A stretch of 64,000 nucleotides of DNA from CBDBND01 sp965262665 (GTDB lineage Bacteria; Pseudomonadota; Alphaproteobacteria; Rhodospirillales; Rhodospirillaceae): contig CBDHFR010000004.1 of assembly GCA_965262665.1 (NCBI GenBank), positions 3,348,001-3,412,000 of the forward strand, written 5' to 3'. Every line of letters starts with the position of its first letter. Within the stretch, counting starts at the first letter, position 1. This document shows, one piece after another, positions 54,770 to 64,000 of the stretch. Below the pieces are notes generated by a model. The model was given only the letters and a program-made list of their open reading frames with translations. It did not search any database and was not told the DNA's origin. The position numbers were made by a program, and so were the translations under genes.

Positions 54770-55543
54770 TTAACGCCTCAATTCCATTTTGATCGGCCCT
54801 TCGGCGCGGCCGTGGACGAACTGTTCCACATAAGCGTTTTCGGAATGATCCACGTCCTTGGCAGGACCAATCCAGATCAGTTTGCCGTGGTAGAGCATGG
54901 CGATGCGGTCACCGATCTTGCGGGCAGAGGCCATGTCATGGGTGATGGACAACGCTGTGATCCCCTGGTCCTTGACGCAGGTGACAATAAGATCGTTGAT
55001 CACGTCAGCCATGATCGGATCGAGGCCGGTGGTCGGTTCATCGAAAAACACGATTTCCGGCGACCCCGCAATGGCACGGGCCAAAGCCACACGTTTTTGC
55101 ATGCCGCCTGAGAGTTCTGCCGGCGACAATTCACCGACATCTTGGGACAGGCCAACTTTGCCTAAGGTTTCGATCGCCCGTTCCTTGGCTTCGCGGCGTC
55201 CAATATGTGAGCCTTGGATGAGACCGAAGGCAACATTCTCCCAGACCGGCAAGCTGTCAAACAAAGCCGAGCCCTGAAACAACATGCCGAACTTGCGGTT
55301 GACTTCGTCGCGATCATTGGCCGGCAAATGGGCGACATCCTGGCCGTCAACTTCGATGATGCCCGAGTCCGCCGTGAGTATGCCGAGGATGCATTTGAGT
55401 AATACGGACTTCCCGGTGCCGGAGCCGCCGATCACCACCACGGATTCACCTTGCCTTACGTCCAAGTCGACGCCCGTCAGCACGTCTTTGGGTCCAAAGC
55501 TCTTGCATACGTTTTCGATGTGAATTTTTGGTGCCGTGGTCAT
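54770..55543 (-). CDS. mlaF: Lipid-transport ABC ATPase MlaF
   Basis: The 257-residue ATPase has GGSGTGKSVLLKCILG, LSGGMQKRVALARAIAG, VFFDEPTTGLDPIMADVI and a later HDMASARKIGDRIAML. It pairs with the MlaE-type permease directly upstream (four-base overlap) to move phospholipids between membranes. The mlaD and mlaC genes are not beside it. Confidence 0.93.
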   Translation of the reverse strand: MTTAPKIHIENVCKSFGPKDVLTGVDLDVRQGESVVVIGGSGTGKSVLLKCILGILTADSGIIEVDGQDVAHLPANDRDEVNRKFGMLFQGSALFDSLPVWENVAFGLIQGSHIGRREAKERAIETLGKVGLSQDVGELSPAELSGGMQKRVALARAIAGSPEIVFFDEPTTGLDPIMADVINDLIVTCVKDQGITALSITHDMASARKIGDRIAMLYHGKLIWIGPAKDVDHSENAYVEQFVHGRAEGPIKMELRR

Positions 55544-56313
55544 ACCGAGAAAAACAATTCCGTGATGATGTAGTTGAAAGTGAGGATGAGGATAGAGGCG
55601 GAGACCACCGCGTTTGTCGTCGCACTACCAACGCCCTGCGCCCCACCGCGGGACTGGAATCCGTTGTAGCAGCCCATCAGTGCAATGATGAATCCGAACA
55701 CCGCTGCTTTAACCAAGCCGGAGATGACGTCGATGGGTTCGAGAAAATCGACGGTGTTGGAAATATAAACGTTTGGGTTAAAGCCCAACTTGAACACGCC
55801 CACCAAGTAGCCGCCAAAAACACCGATGATATCGGCCACCAGCACGAGCAACGGCAGCATCAACAAACCGGCAATCAAACGCGGGGCGATGAGATATTTG
55901 AACGGGTTGGTGGACAACGTCGTCAATGCGTCGATTTGCTCAGTGACCCGCATGGTGCCGATTTCCGCCGCCATGGATGCACCAATGCGGCCTGCCACCA
56001 TGAGCCCGGCCAATACCGGGCCCAATTCACGGGTCATGGACAAAACAACCACGTTGGCGATAGCGCTTTCGGCATTGAAACGGGAGAAGCCGGTGTAGCT
56101 TTGCAGTGCCAGGACCATTCCGGAAAAGATTGCCGTTAGGCCTACCACTGGCAGCGAGTAGTAGCCAATGTCGATCATTTGCCGGCCGATGAGCCGGGGA
56201 TAGAGTGGCGGTCGCACACAATGGGACACTGCGGTCAACGTAAACAGGGTCAACCGCCCCAGATGCTCAAGAAAGCGAATGACAACACGGCCGATGAGCG
56301 CCAACGCCTTCAC
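55540..56313 (-). CDS. mlaE: Lipid-transport ABC permease MlaE
   Basis: The 257-residue membrane protein is of the MlaE type, with VVGLTAIFSGMVLALQSYTG, GPVLAGLMVAGRIGASMAAE and IGTMRVTEQIDALTTLSTNP as the family signature. It overlaps mlaF and alr by four bases on each side, so the three are translated together. Confidence 0.94.
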   Translation of the reverse strand: MKALALIGRVVIRFLEHLGRLTLFTLTAVSHCVRPPLYPRLIGRQMIDIGYYSLPVVGLTAIFSGMVLALQSYTGFSRFNAESAIANVVVLSMTRELGPVLAGLMVAGRIGASMAAEIGTMRVTEQIDALTTLSTNPFKYLIAPRLIAGLLMLPLLVLVADIIGVFGGYLVGVFKLGFNPNVYISNTVDFLEPIDVISGLVKAAVFGFIIALMGCYNGFQSRGGAQGVGSATTNAVVSASILILTFNYIITELFFSV

Positions 56314-57467
56314 AGTGAAGCGCCGGCCGCTTTAGCTGGTAAGTAGCGTCGGGCATAACGCTGGCCCAAGCTGGTCAGGATTTCATAGCCGATGGTGCCG
56401 GCCTCCTCAGCCAAGTCGTCGACCCTATGGGCCGTAGACAGAATATCGATCAGTGCACCAGGCACAGCCATAGACTCAGGCACATCGGAGACATCGAAGG
56501 TGAGCAGATCCATGGATACGGTACCGGCGACAGATACAGCGATGTCATCGAGACGCGCGCTGCCAGCGTTGCTTAAAGACCGGTGGAAACCGTCGGCATA
56601 ACCTATTGAAACTGTTGCCAATTTTGCCCCATCAGCGGCGCGGAACGTGGCACCGTATCCAACGGTCTCAGTACTGTCAACGCGACGGACTTGCAGGATC
56701 CGGGCCTGCAGACGGACCACGGGAAGCATCGGATTGGCGGCCTTGTCCTGAGGGGCGATGCCGTACAACGCCGCACCCGGCCGGACCATTTGAGAATGCC
56801 AAGCATCGCCTAAAAAAATCCCAGAACTGTTGGCCAAAGTTCCCTTGGCATCGGGAAACTTAGTGCGGAAGGTGTTGAGTGCGCTGGAGAAGCGATCCAA
56901 TTGCGCTTTGTTGAGCGGATGGTTTGGTGTACTGGCACAGGCCAAATGGCTCATGAGGGCCAGAGGAGTCAAACTTTGGAAGCCTTCCGGATCCGTCATG
57001 TGTTGGGCAAATTCATCGTCCGTAAGACCCAGACGGTTCATGCCGGTATCCACTTGGATGACAGTTTCCTGCAACACATCTGCATCTTCGGCAAAGGTAC
57101 GCCATGACCGCACCTGTTCCGGAGTACTTAAGACGGGGATGAGGCTATGGCTATAAAGCTCCCCTTCCAGTCCAGGATAGACCCCATGCATGACAATGAT
57201 GCGCGGACCTGCCCCTAAGATCGTGCGTAAGGTGATACCTTCGTCGAGATGGGCAACGTAGAAGGTTACGCAACCTGCGTTCGCCAGCGCCGGCGCCACG
57301 TGTTCCATACCTAAGCCGTAGGCGTCCGCCTTAACCACGGCGCCGCAGTCACATCCAGCCCGAACTTTGCGCCTGAGTAAGAGCCAGTTCTCGCACAGCG
57401 CAGCCAAGTCGACGGTCAGCACAGCCCCGGCCCGCTCCGGTGACACTGGAGCGCTCAACGCCGCCAT
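56310..57467 (-). CDS. alr: Alanine racemase
   Basis: The 385-residue PLP enzyme makes D-alanine for peptidoglycan. The PLP lysine is in AVVKADAYGLG and the catalytic tyrosine in TVGYGATFRA; MVRPGAALYGI is also typical. It sits five bases behind dnaB, as in many Alphaproteobacteria. Confidence 0.96.
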   Translation of the reverse strand: MAALSAPVSPERAGAVLTVDLAALCENWLLLRRKVRAGCDCGAVVKADAYGLGMEHVAPALANAGCVTFYVAHLDEGITLRTILGAGPRIIVMHGVYPGLEGELYSHSLIPVLSTPEQVRSWRTFAEDADVLQETVIQVDTGMNRLGLTDDEFAQHMTDPEGFQSLTPLALMSHLACASTPNHPLNKAQLDRFSSALNTFRTKFPDAKGTLANSSGIFLGDAWHSQMVRPGAALYGIAPQDKAANPMLPVVRLQARILQVRRVDSTETVGYGATFRAADGAKLATVSIGYADGFHRSLSNAGSARLDDIAVSVAGTVSMDLLTFDVSDVPESMAVPGALIDILSTAHRVDDLAEEAGTIGYEILTSLGQRYARRYLPAKAAGASL

Positions 57468-57472
57468 GGTGG

Positions 57473-58996
57473 TTAACCCATTTCTTCGGGCAGGCGGCCA
57501 GGGTCGGCCAAGTTGTCGAAGTGAGTAAAGGTCGGTTCGAATAAGAGCTTAACGATACCTGTCGGGCCATGGCGCTGTTTGCCGACAATGATTTCCGCAA
57601 CATTATGAACGGTTTCCATGTCCGCTTGCCACCGGCCCATTTTATCCTGGAAATCTTCCTCTTTATTGAATTGATCACGTTGTGGTTGTTTTCGTTCCAG
57701 ATAATATTCGTCGCGATAAATAAACATGACCACATCGGCGTCCTGTTCGATCGACCCAGATTCACGAAGATCTGAAAGTTGTGGTCGCTTGTCCTCTCGT
57801 TGTTCAACAGCACGGGACAACTGTGCCAACGCAAGAACCGGCGCATCCAATTCTTTGGCCAAAGCCTTCAATCCACGGCTAATTACGGAAATTTCTTGAA
57901 CCCGGTTATCGTTGCGATTCATGCGGCCTGGATCAATAAGCTGCAGGTAATCGACAACGATTAGTCCAAGTCCGTTGTGGTGTTCATTGCGAGCCTGCCG
58001 CGCCAGACGGCGACACCGGGTGCGCATGGCCGAGATGGTGATGGCTGGGGTGTCGTCCATGAACAAAGGCAAGCTGTACAGTTCCTGACTGGCCGATACC
58101 AACTTGCCGAAGTCCTCATTGACCAGTCGCCCCGTCCGAATATCGTGGGAATTGATGCGTGCCCGCTCAGCAAGAATGCGTGTGGCCAGCTGCTCCGAAC
58201 TCATTTCAAGAGAAAAGAAAGCAACCAGCTTGCCGCGATCTTCATCTCGATCCGTGGTTTGAAAGTGTTTGGCAGCGTTAAAGGCGATAGTGGTCGCCAT
58301 TGACGATTTACCCATCGCAGGGCGCGAAGCCAAAATGATGAGATCAGACCGGTGAAGGCCACCAAGTTTGCTATCAAGGTCGTCTAATCCCGTTGTCGTA
58401 CCCGACAATGCTCCATCGCGACGGTGGGCAATTTCGGCCATATCGATCGCATCGGTGAGGGCAGTCTCGAAACGTTCAAGCCCACTTTCTGTGGCGCCAG
58501 TGGCGGCCAAGTCAAATAGGCGTTGCTCGGAACCCTCAATCTGGTTTTGGGCCGTGTTGTCGAGGTCTGAATCGAAGGAATCGTTGACCATATCCTGACC
58601 AACGTTAATCAGCTCTCTGCGGAGATGGAGGTCGTAAATCAGCGTGCCGTAATCAGCGGCGTTGATGACGGTGACGACGGAGTTGGCCAGCCCGGTGAGA
58701 AACGCCATACCGCCGGCTTCTTGAATCAGAGGGTCCTGCTCCAAGTAGGTCTTTAGCGTAATTGGATTGGCCTGATGTCCTTGCTCCATGAGACGCGACG
58801 CCGAATCATAAACTTTGGTATGCACCGCGTCGGAAAAGTGCTCGGCGCGTAAATAATCGGACACCGCTTCATAGGCTCGGTTGTTGAGCATGATGGCGCC
58901 CAGAAGCGCCCGTTCCGCTTCAAGATTATGCGGCGGAGAACGGAAGACGTTGGCAGTGTCTTCCGTCGCAAGGGCAGGTGATGCGGCGGAGGTCAT
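57473..58996 (-). CDS. dnaB: Replicative DNA helicase DnaB
   Basis: The 507-residue hexameric helicase has the N-terminal DnaB domain (PPHNLEAERALLGAIMLNNR) and the RecA-like C-terminal domain with SRPAMGKSSMATTIAFNAA, VVDYLQLI and DLRESGSIEQDADVV. No intein is present. Confidence 0.97.
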   Translation of the reverse strand: MTSAASPALATEDTANVFRSPPHNLEAERALLGAIMLNNRAYEAVSDYLRAEHFSDAVHTKVYDSASRLMEQGHQANPITLKTYLEQDPLIQEAGGMAFLTGLANSVVTVINAADYGTLIYDLHLRRELINVGQDMVNDSFDSDLDNTAQNQIEGSEQRLFDLAATGATESGLERFETALTDAIDMAEIAHRRDGALSGTTTGLDDLDSKLGGLHRSDLIILASRPAMGKSSMATTIAFNAAKHFQTTDRDEDRGKLVAFFSLEMSSEQLATRILAERARINSHDIRTGRLVNEDFGKLVSASQELYSLPLFMDDTPAITISAMRTRCRRLARQARNEHHNGLGLIVVDYLQLIDPGRMNRNDNRVQEISVISRGLKALAKELDAPVLALAQLSRAVEQREDKRPQLSDLRESGSIEQDADVVMFIYRDEYYLERKQPQRDQFNKEEDFQDKMGRWQADMETVHNVAEIIVGKQRHGPTGIVKLLFEPTFTHFDNLADPGRLPEEMG

Positions 58997-59101
58997 GGCC
59001 GGACCATATCAAAGCTGGAGTCAAAGTGGCACTACTCTTGGCGTGTGAAGTAAGTGGAACCTGTGGATAAAGGCGAGTCGCCAGAGAGAAAAGTCGAGTC
59101 A

Positions 59102-59128
59102 AAACGCCAGCCCTGAAGGCCGGCGTTT
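59102..59128 (-). terminator. Rho-independent terminator after rplI
   Basis: On the minus strand AAACGCC-GGCC-TTCA-GGGCTGGCGTTT folds to an 11-pair stem (one G-T pair) with a short loop, followed by four T. It lies 33 bases past the rplI stop and would end the rpsF-rpsR-rplI transcript before dnaB. Confidence 0.75.
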
Positions 59129-59160
59129 ATGTCACGCTTGAGCTGGATAAGAACAGCAAG

Positions 59161-59823
59161 CTATTCGGTTTTTGTTTCTTCGTCCGTTGCAGCCGGTCGC
59201 TCGTCTGCAGAGTCTGAGTCCGACGGTTTGTCCACCTCAGCCTTCTTTGTCTCTGTGTCGAGTGCGGCTTCCAAAGCTTGTTCTGCTTCTTGCTCCAGCT
59301 CAACCGCTTGGGCAGCATCTTCGGCTTTTTCCAACAGTTCAGCGGCGATAGCAGCGGCGGCATCAATGTCTGCCTGGTCCCTGGACCTTGAAACGGTGAC
59401 TGTAATATCGACGGACACTTCCGGATGCAGCTTGACCGGAACAGCGTATTGACCAAGCTGCTTGATGGCAGCATTGAGCTCCACCTGCCCGCGCTCCATC
59501 TTGACGCCCTCTTCTTTAAGACTGTCGGCAACATCCCGGGCCGTAACGGAGCCATAAAGTTGGCCCCCTTCGCCGGCCTGGCGGACCAAGACCACATGCA
59601 GACCGTCCATCTTTTTGGCCACCGCCTCTGCTTCCGTGCGCCGTTCCAGATTGACGGCTTCCAGTTCGGTTCGCTTGCTCTCGAAATAGGTTTTGTTGGC
59701 ATCGGTGGCGCGTAAAGCCTTCTTCTGCGGCAACAAAAAATTTCGCGCATAGCCGGTCTTGACGGAGACCACGTCGCCCATCTGGCCGAGCTTATCGATG
59801 CGCTCAAGGAGAATAACGTTCAT
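59161..59823 (-). CDS. rplI: Ribosomal protein L9 with long acidic tail
   Basis: The 220-residue protein starts MNVILLERIDKLGQMGDVVS with the L9 N domain (NFLLPQKKALRAT) and C domain. L9 is usually about 150 residues; here about 60 acidic, alanine- and glutamate-rich residues are added at the end (EDAAQAVELEQEAEQALEAA). Such tails occur in Alphaproteobacteria. Confidence 0.96.
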   Translation of the reverse strand: MNVILLERIDKLGQMGDVVSVKTGYARNFLLPQKKALRATDANKTYFESKRTELEAVNLERRTEAEAVAKKMDGLHVVLVRQAGEGGQLYGSVTARDVADSLKEEGVKMERGQVELNAAIKQLGQYAVPVKLHPEVSVDITVTVSRSRDQADIDAAAAIAAELLEKAEDAAQAVELEQEAEQALEAALDTETKKAEVDKPSDSDSADERPAATDEETKTE

Positions 59824-59834
59824 GGTCCGTCCCC

Positions 59835-60071
59835 CTAGTCACTGACCACATAAGGCAACAAAGCCAGAAACCTGGCCCGCTTGATCGCCCGTGACAGCTC
59901 TCTCTGTTTCTTTGCGGAAACAGCGGTGATCCGGCTGGGAACAATCTTGCCGCGCTCGGAGATGTAACGCCCCAGGAGTTTGACGTCCTTGTAGTCGATT
60001 TTCGGCGCGTTGGACCCGGTGAAAGGGCAGGACTTGCGCCGGCGGAAAAAGGGTTTGCGACGCATGACCAT
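59835..60071 (-). CDS. rpsR: Ribosomal protein S18
   Basis: The 78-residue protein has the S18 signature (CPFTGSNAPKIDYKDVKLLG, RYISERGKIVPSRITAVSAK, KQRELSRAIKRARFLALLPY). It overlaps the rpsF stop by one base and leads into rplI. Confidence 0.97.
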   Translation of the reverse strand: MVMRRKPFFRRRKSCPFTGSNAPKIDYKDVKLLGRYISERGKIVPSRITAVSAKKQRELSRAIKRARFLALLPYVVSD

Positions 60072-60553
60072 CAGCTTTCTCCTTCATTCGATGGCGCCGC
60101 CTTGGCGGTTTTCTCGCTAGATGACTCTTGATTTTCGGTAGGCCCACTGCGGCGCCCTGAGTCAAACCGGCCTCCGCTACGATCACCCCGGTCGCCCCGG
60201 TCGCCTTTATCACCGCGTCCGCCACTGCGGCCCTTGTTTTGCAGAATGGCTGATGGACCTTCCTCATGTTCATCAACGCGAACTGTTATATATCGGAGAA
60301 TGTCTTCATTGATCCGCATGCGCCGTTCGAATTCACTGATCGCATTAGCCGGCGCGTCCACGTTGAACAAAACGTAGTGGCCCTTACGGTTCTTTTTGAT
60401 GCGGAAGGTCATGCTGCGCAGGCCCCAATGCTCACGCTTGGCGACGGACCCGCCGTTTTCTTCAAGGATTTTGGTTAAGTCATCGGCGAGGGTATCGACC
60501 TGGGTCGATGAAATATCCTGACGCGCAATGACCACGCTCTCGTAAAGTGGCAT
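60071..60553 (-). CDS. rpsF: Ribosomal protein S6 with glycine/arginine-rich tail
   Basis: The 160-residue protein has the S6 fold (MPLYESVVIARQDISSTQVD, KREHWGLRSMTFRIKKNRKG, HYVLFNVDAPA) and a tail with RGDKGDRGDRGDRSGGRFD repeats. It is the first gene of the operon; its promoter must lie in 60554-60829. Confidence 0.97.
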   Translation of the reverse strand: MPLYESVVIARQDISSTQVDTLADDLTKILEENGGSVAKREHWGLRSMTFRIKKNRKGHYVLFNVDAPANAISEFERRMRINEDILRYITVRVDEHEEGPSAILQNKGRSGGRGDKGDRGDRGDRSGGRFDSGRRSGPTENQESSSEKTAKAAPSNEGES

Positions 60554-60829
60554 GCAAAAGCTCTCCTTTTGGCTTCTCTCTTCCCTATGGTCCCGTGACC
60601 CGAGGGCATAGCCGGCACTGCCAGCAAGGAGCTATGAAGCGGCGGACTATACACATTTCCCTTTGCGGGGCAACCGAACCGATGCTTTCGGAGGGGGCCG
60701 GTCCCACTGCCAGATATGAGCGATCCTGGTCTATTTACCGGCTATTCATGGGGTTGCTTGACAGAGACCACCGATCCTGGCCTTAAAGCGCGTCATCGCA
60801 CCAAGGGCTGATTCACAAAGGGGAAATTT
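60554..60829. promoter_or_regulatory. Divergent promoter region between rpsF and fabD
   Basis: This 276-base gap has no gene. For fabD, TTGACA at 60758-60763 is a possible -35 box, with CCTTAA as a weak -10 after a 17-base spacer. AAAGGGG at 60817-60823 is the fabD ribosome site. The rpsF promoter was not located; AAGGAGAG precedes its start. Confidence 0.5.
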
Positions 60830-61774
60830 ATGAGCTGGGCTTTTGTGTTTCCTGGACAGGGGTCCCAAACCGTCGGCATGGGGAAAGACCTGCACGACAC
60901 CTTTATTGAAGCCAAAGAAGTGTTCCAGGAAGTGGATGAGGCGCTGAAGCAGTCTTTATCTAAGTTGATGTTTGATGGGCCCGAAGACCAATTGACCCTG
61001 ACGGAAAACGCCCAACCGGCGCTCATGGCGGTGAGTTTGGCGTCCGTCAGAGTGCTGGAACGGCAAGGCGACGTGACCATCAGAAACAAGGCCCGCTTTG
61101 TCGCCGGACATTCCCTCGGCGAATACTCGGCCTTGGCCGCTGCGGATGCCCTTGCTCTGGCGGACACGGCCCAATTGTTAAAGACTCGAGGTCAAGCCAT
61201 GCAGGACACGGTGCCAGTGGGTGAAGGGGCCATGGCGGCGTTGCTCGGCCTCGATCTTGATGCCGTACTTGAGGTGGCGGCGGAAGCGGCCCAGAACGGC
61301 CAAGTCTGTACCGCCGCAAACGATAATGCCCCAGGCCAGGTCGTGGTTTCGGGTCATGCCGCGGCGGTGGAACGGGCCGTCGAGATTGCCAAAGAAAAAG
61401 GTGCCAAGCGGGCGATTATGCTTTCGGTCAGCGCCCCTTTTCATTGCGCCTTGATGACCCCAGCGGCGGAGGTGATGGCCAAGGCTCTCGAACAGACAAA
61501 TATCAATCCGCCCGTCGTTCCGCTCGTCGCCAATGTAACGGCAGGCAGCGTCGTTGATCCCGGTGAAATACGGCGTCTGCTTGTTGAGCAGGTAACCGGC
61601 ATGGTGCGTTGGCGGGAAAGCGTTGCCATGATGGCTCAATCTGGAGTCGATACACTCATTGAAGTGGGGTCGGGCAAAGTTCTGTCAGGCATGGCTAAAC
61701 GGATAAACCGGGACCTGACAACCGTCAGTCTGCAAAGTCCGTCTGATATAGAAGAGTTCTTGAACACTGTTTGA
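60830..61774 (+). CDS. fabD: Malonyl-CoA:ACP transacylase
   Basis: The 314-residue enzyme loads malonyl onto ACP. It has FVFPGQGSQTVGMGKDL, the nucleophile elbow GHSLGEYSAL and the catalytic histidine in PFHCALM. It leads a fab gene run in the order fabD-fabG-acpP-fabF. Confidence 0.97.
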   Translation: MSWAFVFPGQGSQTVGMGKDLHDTFIEAKEVFQEVDEALKQSLSKLMFDGPEDQLTLTENAQPALMAVSLASVRVLERQGDVTIRNKARFVAGHSLGEYSALAAADALALADTAQLLKTRGQAMQDTVPVGEGAMAALLGLDLDAVLEVAAEAAQNGQVCTAANDNAPGQVVVSGHAAAVERAVEIAKEKGAKRAIMLSVSAPFHCALMTPAAEVMAKALEQTNINPPVVPLVANVTAGSVVDPGEIRRLLVEQVTGMVRWRESVAMMAQSGVDTLIEVGSGKVLSGMAKRINRDLTTVSLQSPSDIEEFLNTV

Positions 61775-61802
61775 GGCAAAATCGTTCCGTGGAAGGTGCA
61801 TC

Positions 61803-62540
61803 ATGTTTGATTTGACGGGAAAAACTGCATTGGTGACCGGTGCCACCGGCGGCATTGGCGGCGCTATTTCAAAAGCGCTGCACGTACAAGGCGCCACTGT
61901 CACTGTTTCTGGTACGCGAGAAGACGTGCTCACCGCGTTGGTCGACGACTTGGGCGATCGTGCTCATGCTGTGCCGTGCAATCTCGCCGACACAGACGCG
62001 GTCGAAAAGCTCATCGGTGCAGCGGAGGAAACGGCAGGGCCGCTCGACATTCTCGTCAACAACGCGGGCATTACCCGGGATGGTCTGATCTTGCGCATGA
62101 AAGACGAAGATTTTTGGGATGTTATTGGTGTTAATCTGGCGGTGGCGTTTCGCTTATCCCGAGCAGCCGTCAAAGGCATGATGAAACGCCGCTTTGGTCG
62201 GATTATATCCATCACCTCGGTGGTCGGTGTGACGGGCAATGCGGGGCAAGTGAATTACGCCGCATCCAAAGCGGGCCTCATTGGGTTCACCAAGTCTCTC
62301 GCGCAAGAAGTGGCGAGCCGCGGCATCACCGCCAATTGTGTTGCCCCTGGATTTATTTCTACGGCCATGACCGATGCATTGTCTGATCAGCAACAAGAAG
62401 CCATGCGTGGGGTGATTCCGTCCGGACGATTTGGAGAGAGCGACGACGTGGCGTCAGCAGTGATCTATCTGGCTTCGCCTGAAGCATCGTATGTGACTGG
62501 TCAAACTATTCATGTAAACGGCGGAATGGCTATGATTTGA
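61803..62540 (+). CDS. fabG: 3-oxoacyl-ACP reductase FabG
   Basis: The 245-residue SDR enzyme has TGATGGIGGAISKALH, NNAGITRDGLILRM, the catalytic serine in SITSVVGVTGN and YAASKAGLIGF. It reduces 3-oxoacyl-ACP with NADPH. AAGGTG precedes the start at 61803. Confidence 0.97.
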   Translation: MFDLTGKTALVTGATGGIGGAISKALHVQGATVTVSGTREDVLTALVDDLGDRAHAVPCNLADTDAVEKLIGAAEETAGPLDILVNNAGITRDGLILRMKDEDFWDVIGVNLAVAFRLSRAAVKGMMKRRFGRIISITSVVGVTGNAGQVNYAASKAGLIGFTKSLAQEVASRGITANCVAPGFISTAMTDALSDQQQEAMRGVIPSGRFGESDDVASAVIYLASPEASYVTGQTIHVNGGMAMI

Positions 62541-62666
62541 GCCATTTTTGGGGTCATTGCGTAGACCTAGCCAAGGGATATGAAGTATGCTACCTAACCG
62601 ACGCTTTGGGGAGGACGGGCTACATCTTGGCTCTCTTTCGTTGCCACATACAATCCCTGGGAATAT

Positions 62667-62918
62667 GTGAGGAAGGACGCCATGAGTGACGTCGCTGATC
62701 GCGTTAAAAAAATCGTCGTGGAGCATTTGGGTGTGGAAGAGTCCAAAGTGACCGAGACCGCCAGCTTCATCGATGACCTCGGGGCTGATAGCCTCGATAC
62801 CGTCGAACTTGTGATGGCCTTTGAAGAGGAATTCGGTTGCGAAATCCCCGATGACGCTGCCGAAAAGATTCTTACCGTCAAAGATGCCATCGGTTTTATC
62901 GAAACCAACGCCTCTTAA
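62667..62918 (+). CDS. acpP: Acyl carrier protein
   Basis: The 83-residue ACP carries the phosphopantetheine serine in DLGADSLDTVELVMAFEEEF. It ends GFIETNAS. GAGGAAGG precedes an ATG at 62667; a second ATG at 62682 (MSDVADRVKK) matches the usual length better and may be the true start. The 126 bases between fabG and acpP contain no gene. Confidence 0.96.
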   Translation: MRKDAMSDVADRVKKIVVEHLGVEESKVTETASFIDDLGADSLDTVELVMAFEEEFGCEIPDDAAEKILTVKDAIGFIETNAS

Positions 62919-62993
62919 CGGCACCTCGCAACAGGACTGCACGCTGCGGGATTGTTGCACAACCAAGTTTAACTGTCTCGTGATGTAGAGAAC

Positions 62994-64000
62994 ATGACAC
63001 GGGTCGTCATCACAGGCCTGGGTCTTCTGACGCCACTTGGACGTGGTATCGAAGGTAACTGGCAATCGTTGACCGAGAGCAAATCCGGAATCCGCGCGAT
63101 TCGGGGATTTGAGGTTGACGACCTGCCCTGTCGTATCGGCGGTCAAGTTCCTACGGAAGGCGATCACCCCTATCGATTCGACATCGATTCATTCGTGACT
63201 CCAAAAGAACGGAAGCGCATGGATGACTTCATCGTTTTTGGTTTGGCCGCCGCAAACGATGCCATCGCAGATTCGGGGTGGCAGCCTGAGAACGATATCC
63301 AGCGGCAGCGTTCCGGTGTCATCATCGGGTCCGGCATTGGCGGCCTGCAAACCATCTATAACAATTCCATCACACTCAATGAAAAAGGTCCGCGCCGGAT
63401 TTCACCGTTCTTCATTCCCTCCAGCCTGATCAACCTAGTGTCCGGTCAGGTGTCCATCAAACACGGGTTTAAAGGACCTAATCATTCCATCGTCACGGCC
63501 TGTTCGACTGGCGCCCACGCTATTGGTGATGCCTCACGAATGATCATGTATGGCGATGCAGATGTTATGGTCGCAGGTGGTGCAGAAGCGGCGTTGTGCC
63601 GGCTTGGATTGGCCGGTTTCGCTGCGGCGAAAGCATTATCAACTGATTACAACGATACTCCCGCTAAGGCATCCCGGCCATGGGACAAAGGACGAGACGG
63701 ATTTGTCATGGGTGAAGGTGCCGGCGCGGTCGTTATAGAGAACTACGAACATGCCAAGGCCCGGGAGGCTAAGATCTACGCTGAAGTTTTGGGGTACGGT
63801 CTTTCTGGTGATGCTTATCACATTACAGCGCCTGCTGATGATGGCGATGGCGGCTTTAGAGCAATGCGTGGTGCGATCGCCGATGCCGGTTTGAACCCGT
63901 CTGACATCGACTACATCAACGCACACGGGACATCAACGCCCAAAGGTGATGAGATTGAGTTGGGGGCTGTGAAACGTTTGTTCGGCGACCATGCCAACAG
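62994..64000 (+). CDS. fabF: 3-oxoacyl-ACP synthase II FabF (partial)
   Basis: The gene leaves the window after 335 residues. It begins MTRVVITGLGLLTPLGRGIE and has the catalytic cysteine in VTACSTGAHAIGDASRMI and the first histidine in INAHGTSTPKGDEIEL. It extends acyl-ACP with malonyl-ACP. The second histidine lies beyond the edge. Confidence 0.95.
   Translation, partial: MTRVVITGLGLLTPLGRGIEGNWQSLTESKSGIRAIRGFEVDDLPCRIGGQVPTEGDHPYRFDIDSFVTPKERKRMDDFIVFGLAAANDAIADSGWQPENDIQRQRSGVIIGSGIGGLQTIYNNSITLNEKGPRRISPFFIPSSLINLVSGQVSIKHGFKGPNHSIVTACSTGAHAIGDASRMIMYGDADVMVAGGAEAALCRLGLAGFAAAKALSTDYNDTPAKASRPWDKGRDGFVMGEGAGAVVIENYEHAKAREAKIYAEVLGYGLSGDAYHITAPADDGDGGFRAMRGAIADAGLNPSDIDYINAHGTSTPKGDEIELGAVKRLFGDHAN

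Noticed and set aside
1..64000. CRISPR arrays, rRNA and tRNA genes
   Set aside because: No regularly spaced repeats, rRNA blocks or cloverleaf-like sequences were recognised by eye; a covariance-model search would be decisive for tRNA.

Overview
The window reads as one contig of an alphaproteobacterium, probably a marine or Rhodospirillales-like lineage. The housekeeping gene order is typical of that class: dapF-mtaB-ftsY; bamB-der; rpsF-rpsR-rplI-dnaB-alr-mlaE-mlaF-radA-cvpA-purF on the minus strand; and, divergent from these, fabD-fabG-acpP-fabF. A DUF2794 gene, a family largely confined to Alphaproteobacteria, fits the same assignment. The genus cannot be told from the sequence alone.

Layout. 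1-6.3 kb: a LysR regulator divergent from a probable operon of TonB-dependent receptor, alpha/beta hydrolase, PhyH-type dioxygenase and family-5 solute-binding protein, which looks like an uptake and degradation cluster. 6.4-9.1 kb: an IS6 element that ends two unrelated truncated genes, then an intact MDR oxidoreductase. 9.2-15.2 kb: threonine dehydratase and a complete B12 uptake operon (btuB-btuF-btuC-btuD) behind a cobalamin riboswitch. 15.2-19.1 kb: nested IS256 and IS630 remnants that appear to have cut a response-regulator gene, beside a receiver plus cNMP-binding protein. 19.1-24.6 kb: a hipBA toxin-antitoxin pair with a striking palindrome and the remains of an integrative element (broken integrase, its HTH/zinc-ribbon companion, an AlpA-like protein and unknown genes). 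24.6-32.4 kb: mostly IS3, IS630, IS6, IS21 and ISAs1 material around msrA and an ammonium transporter. 32.4-35.5 kb: core genes. 35.5-45 kb: a methyltransferase, FkbM and 2OG-oxygenase region that is heavily broken. 45.2-64 kb: core genes, disturbed only by an IS630 remnant inside an amidohydrolase.

The dominant theme is a burst of insertion sequences followed by decay. At least eight host genes are cut, and most of the elements are themselves broken: frameshifts, internal deletions, chimeras and lost catalytic residues. One case, a small lipoprotein split by IS5, can be restored exactly by removing the element and one target repeat. Genes for cell envelope, replication, translation and fatty acid synthesis are intact, so the decay is confined to dispensable loci. 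This is compatible with a lineage in relaxed selection, such as a recently host-restricted one, but that is inference.

No CRISPR array, rRNA or tRNA was recognised. The best candidates for under-described biology are the hipBA operator that overlaps its own start codon, the TonB/PhyH/hydrolase cluster with a hydrolase lacking its nucleophile, and the duplicated methyltransferase region.
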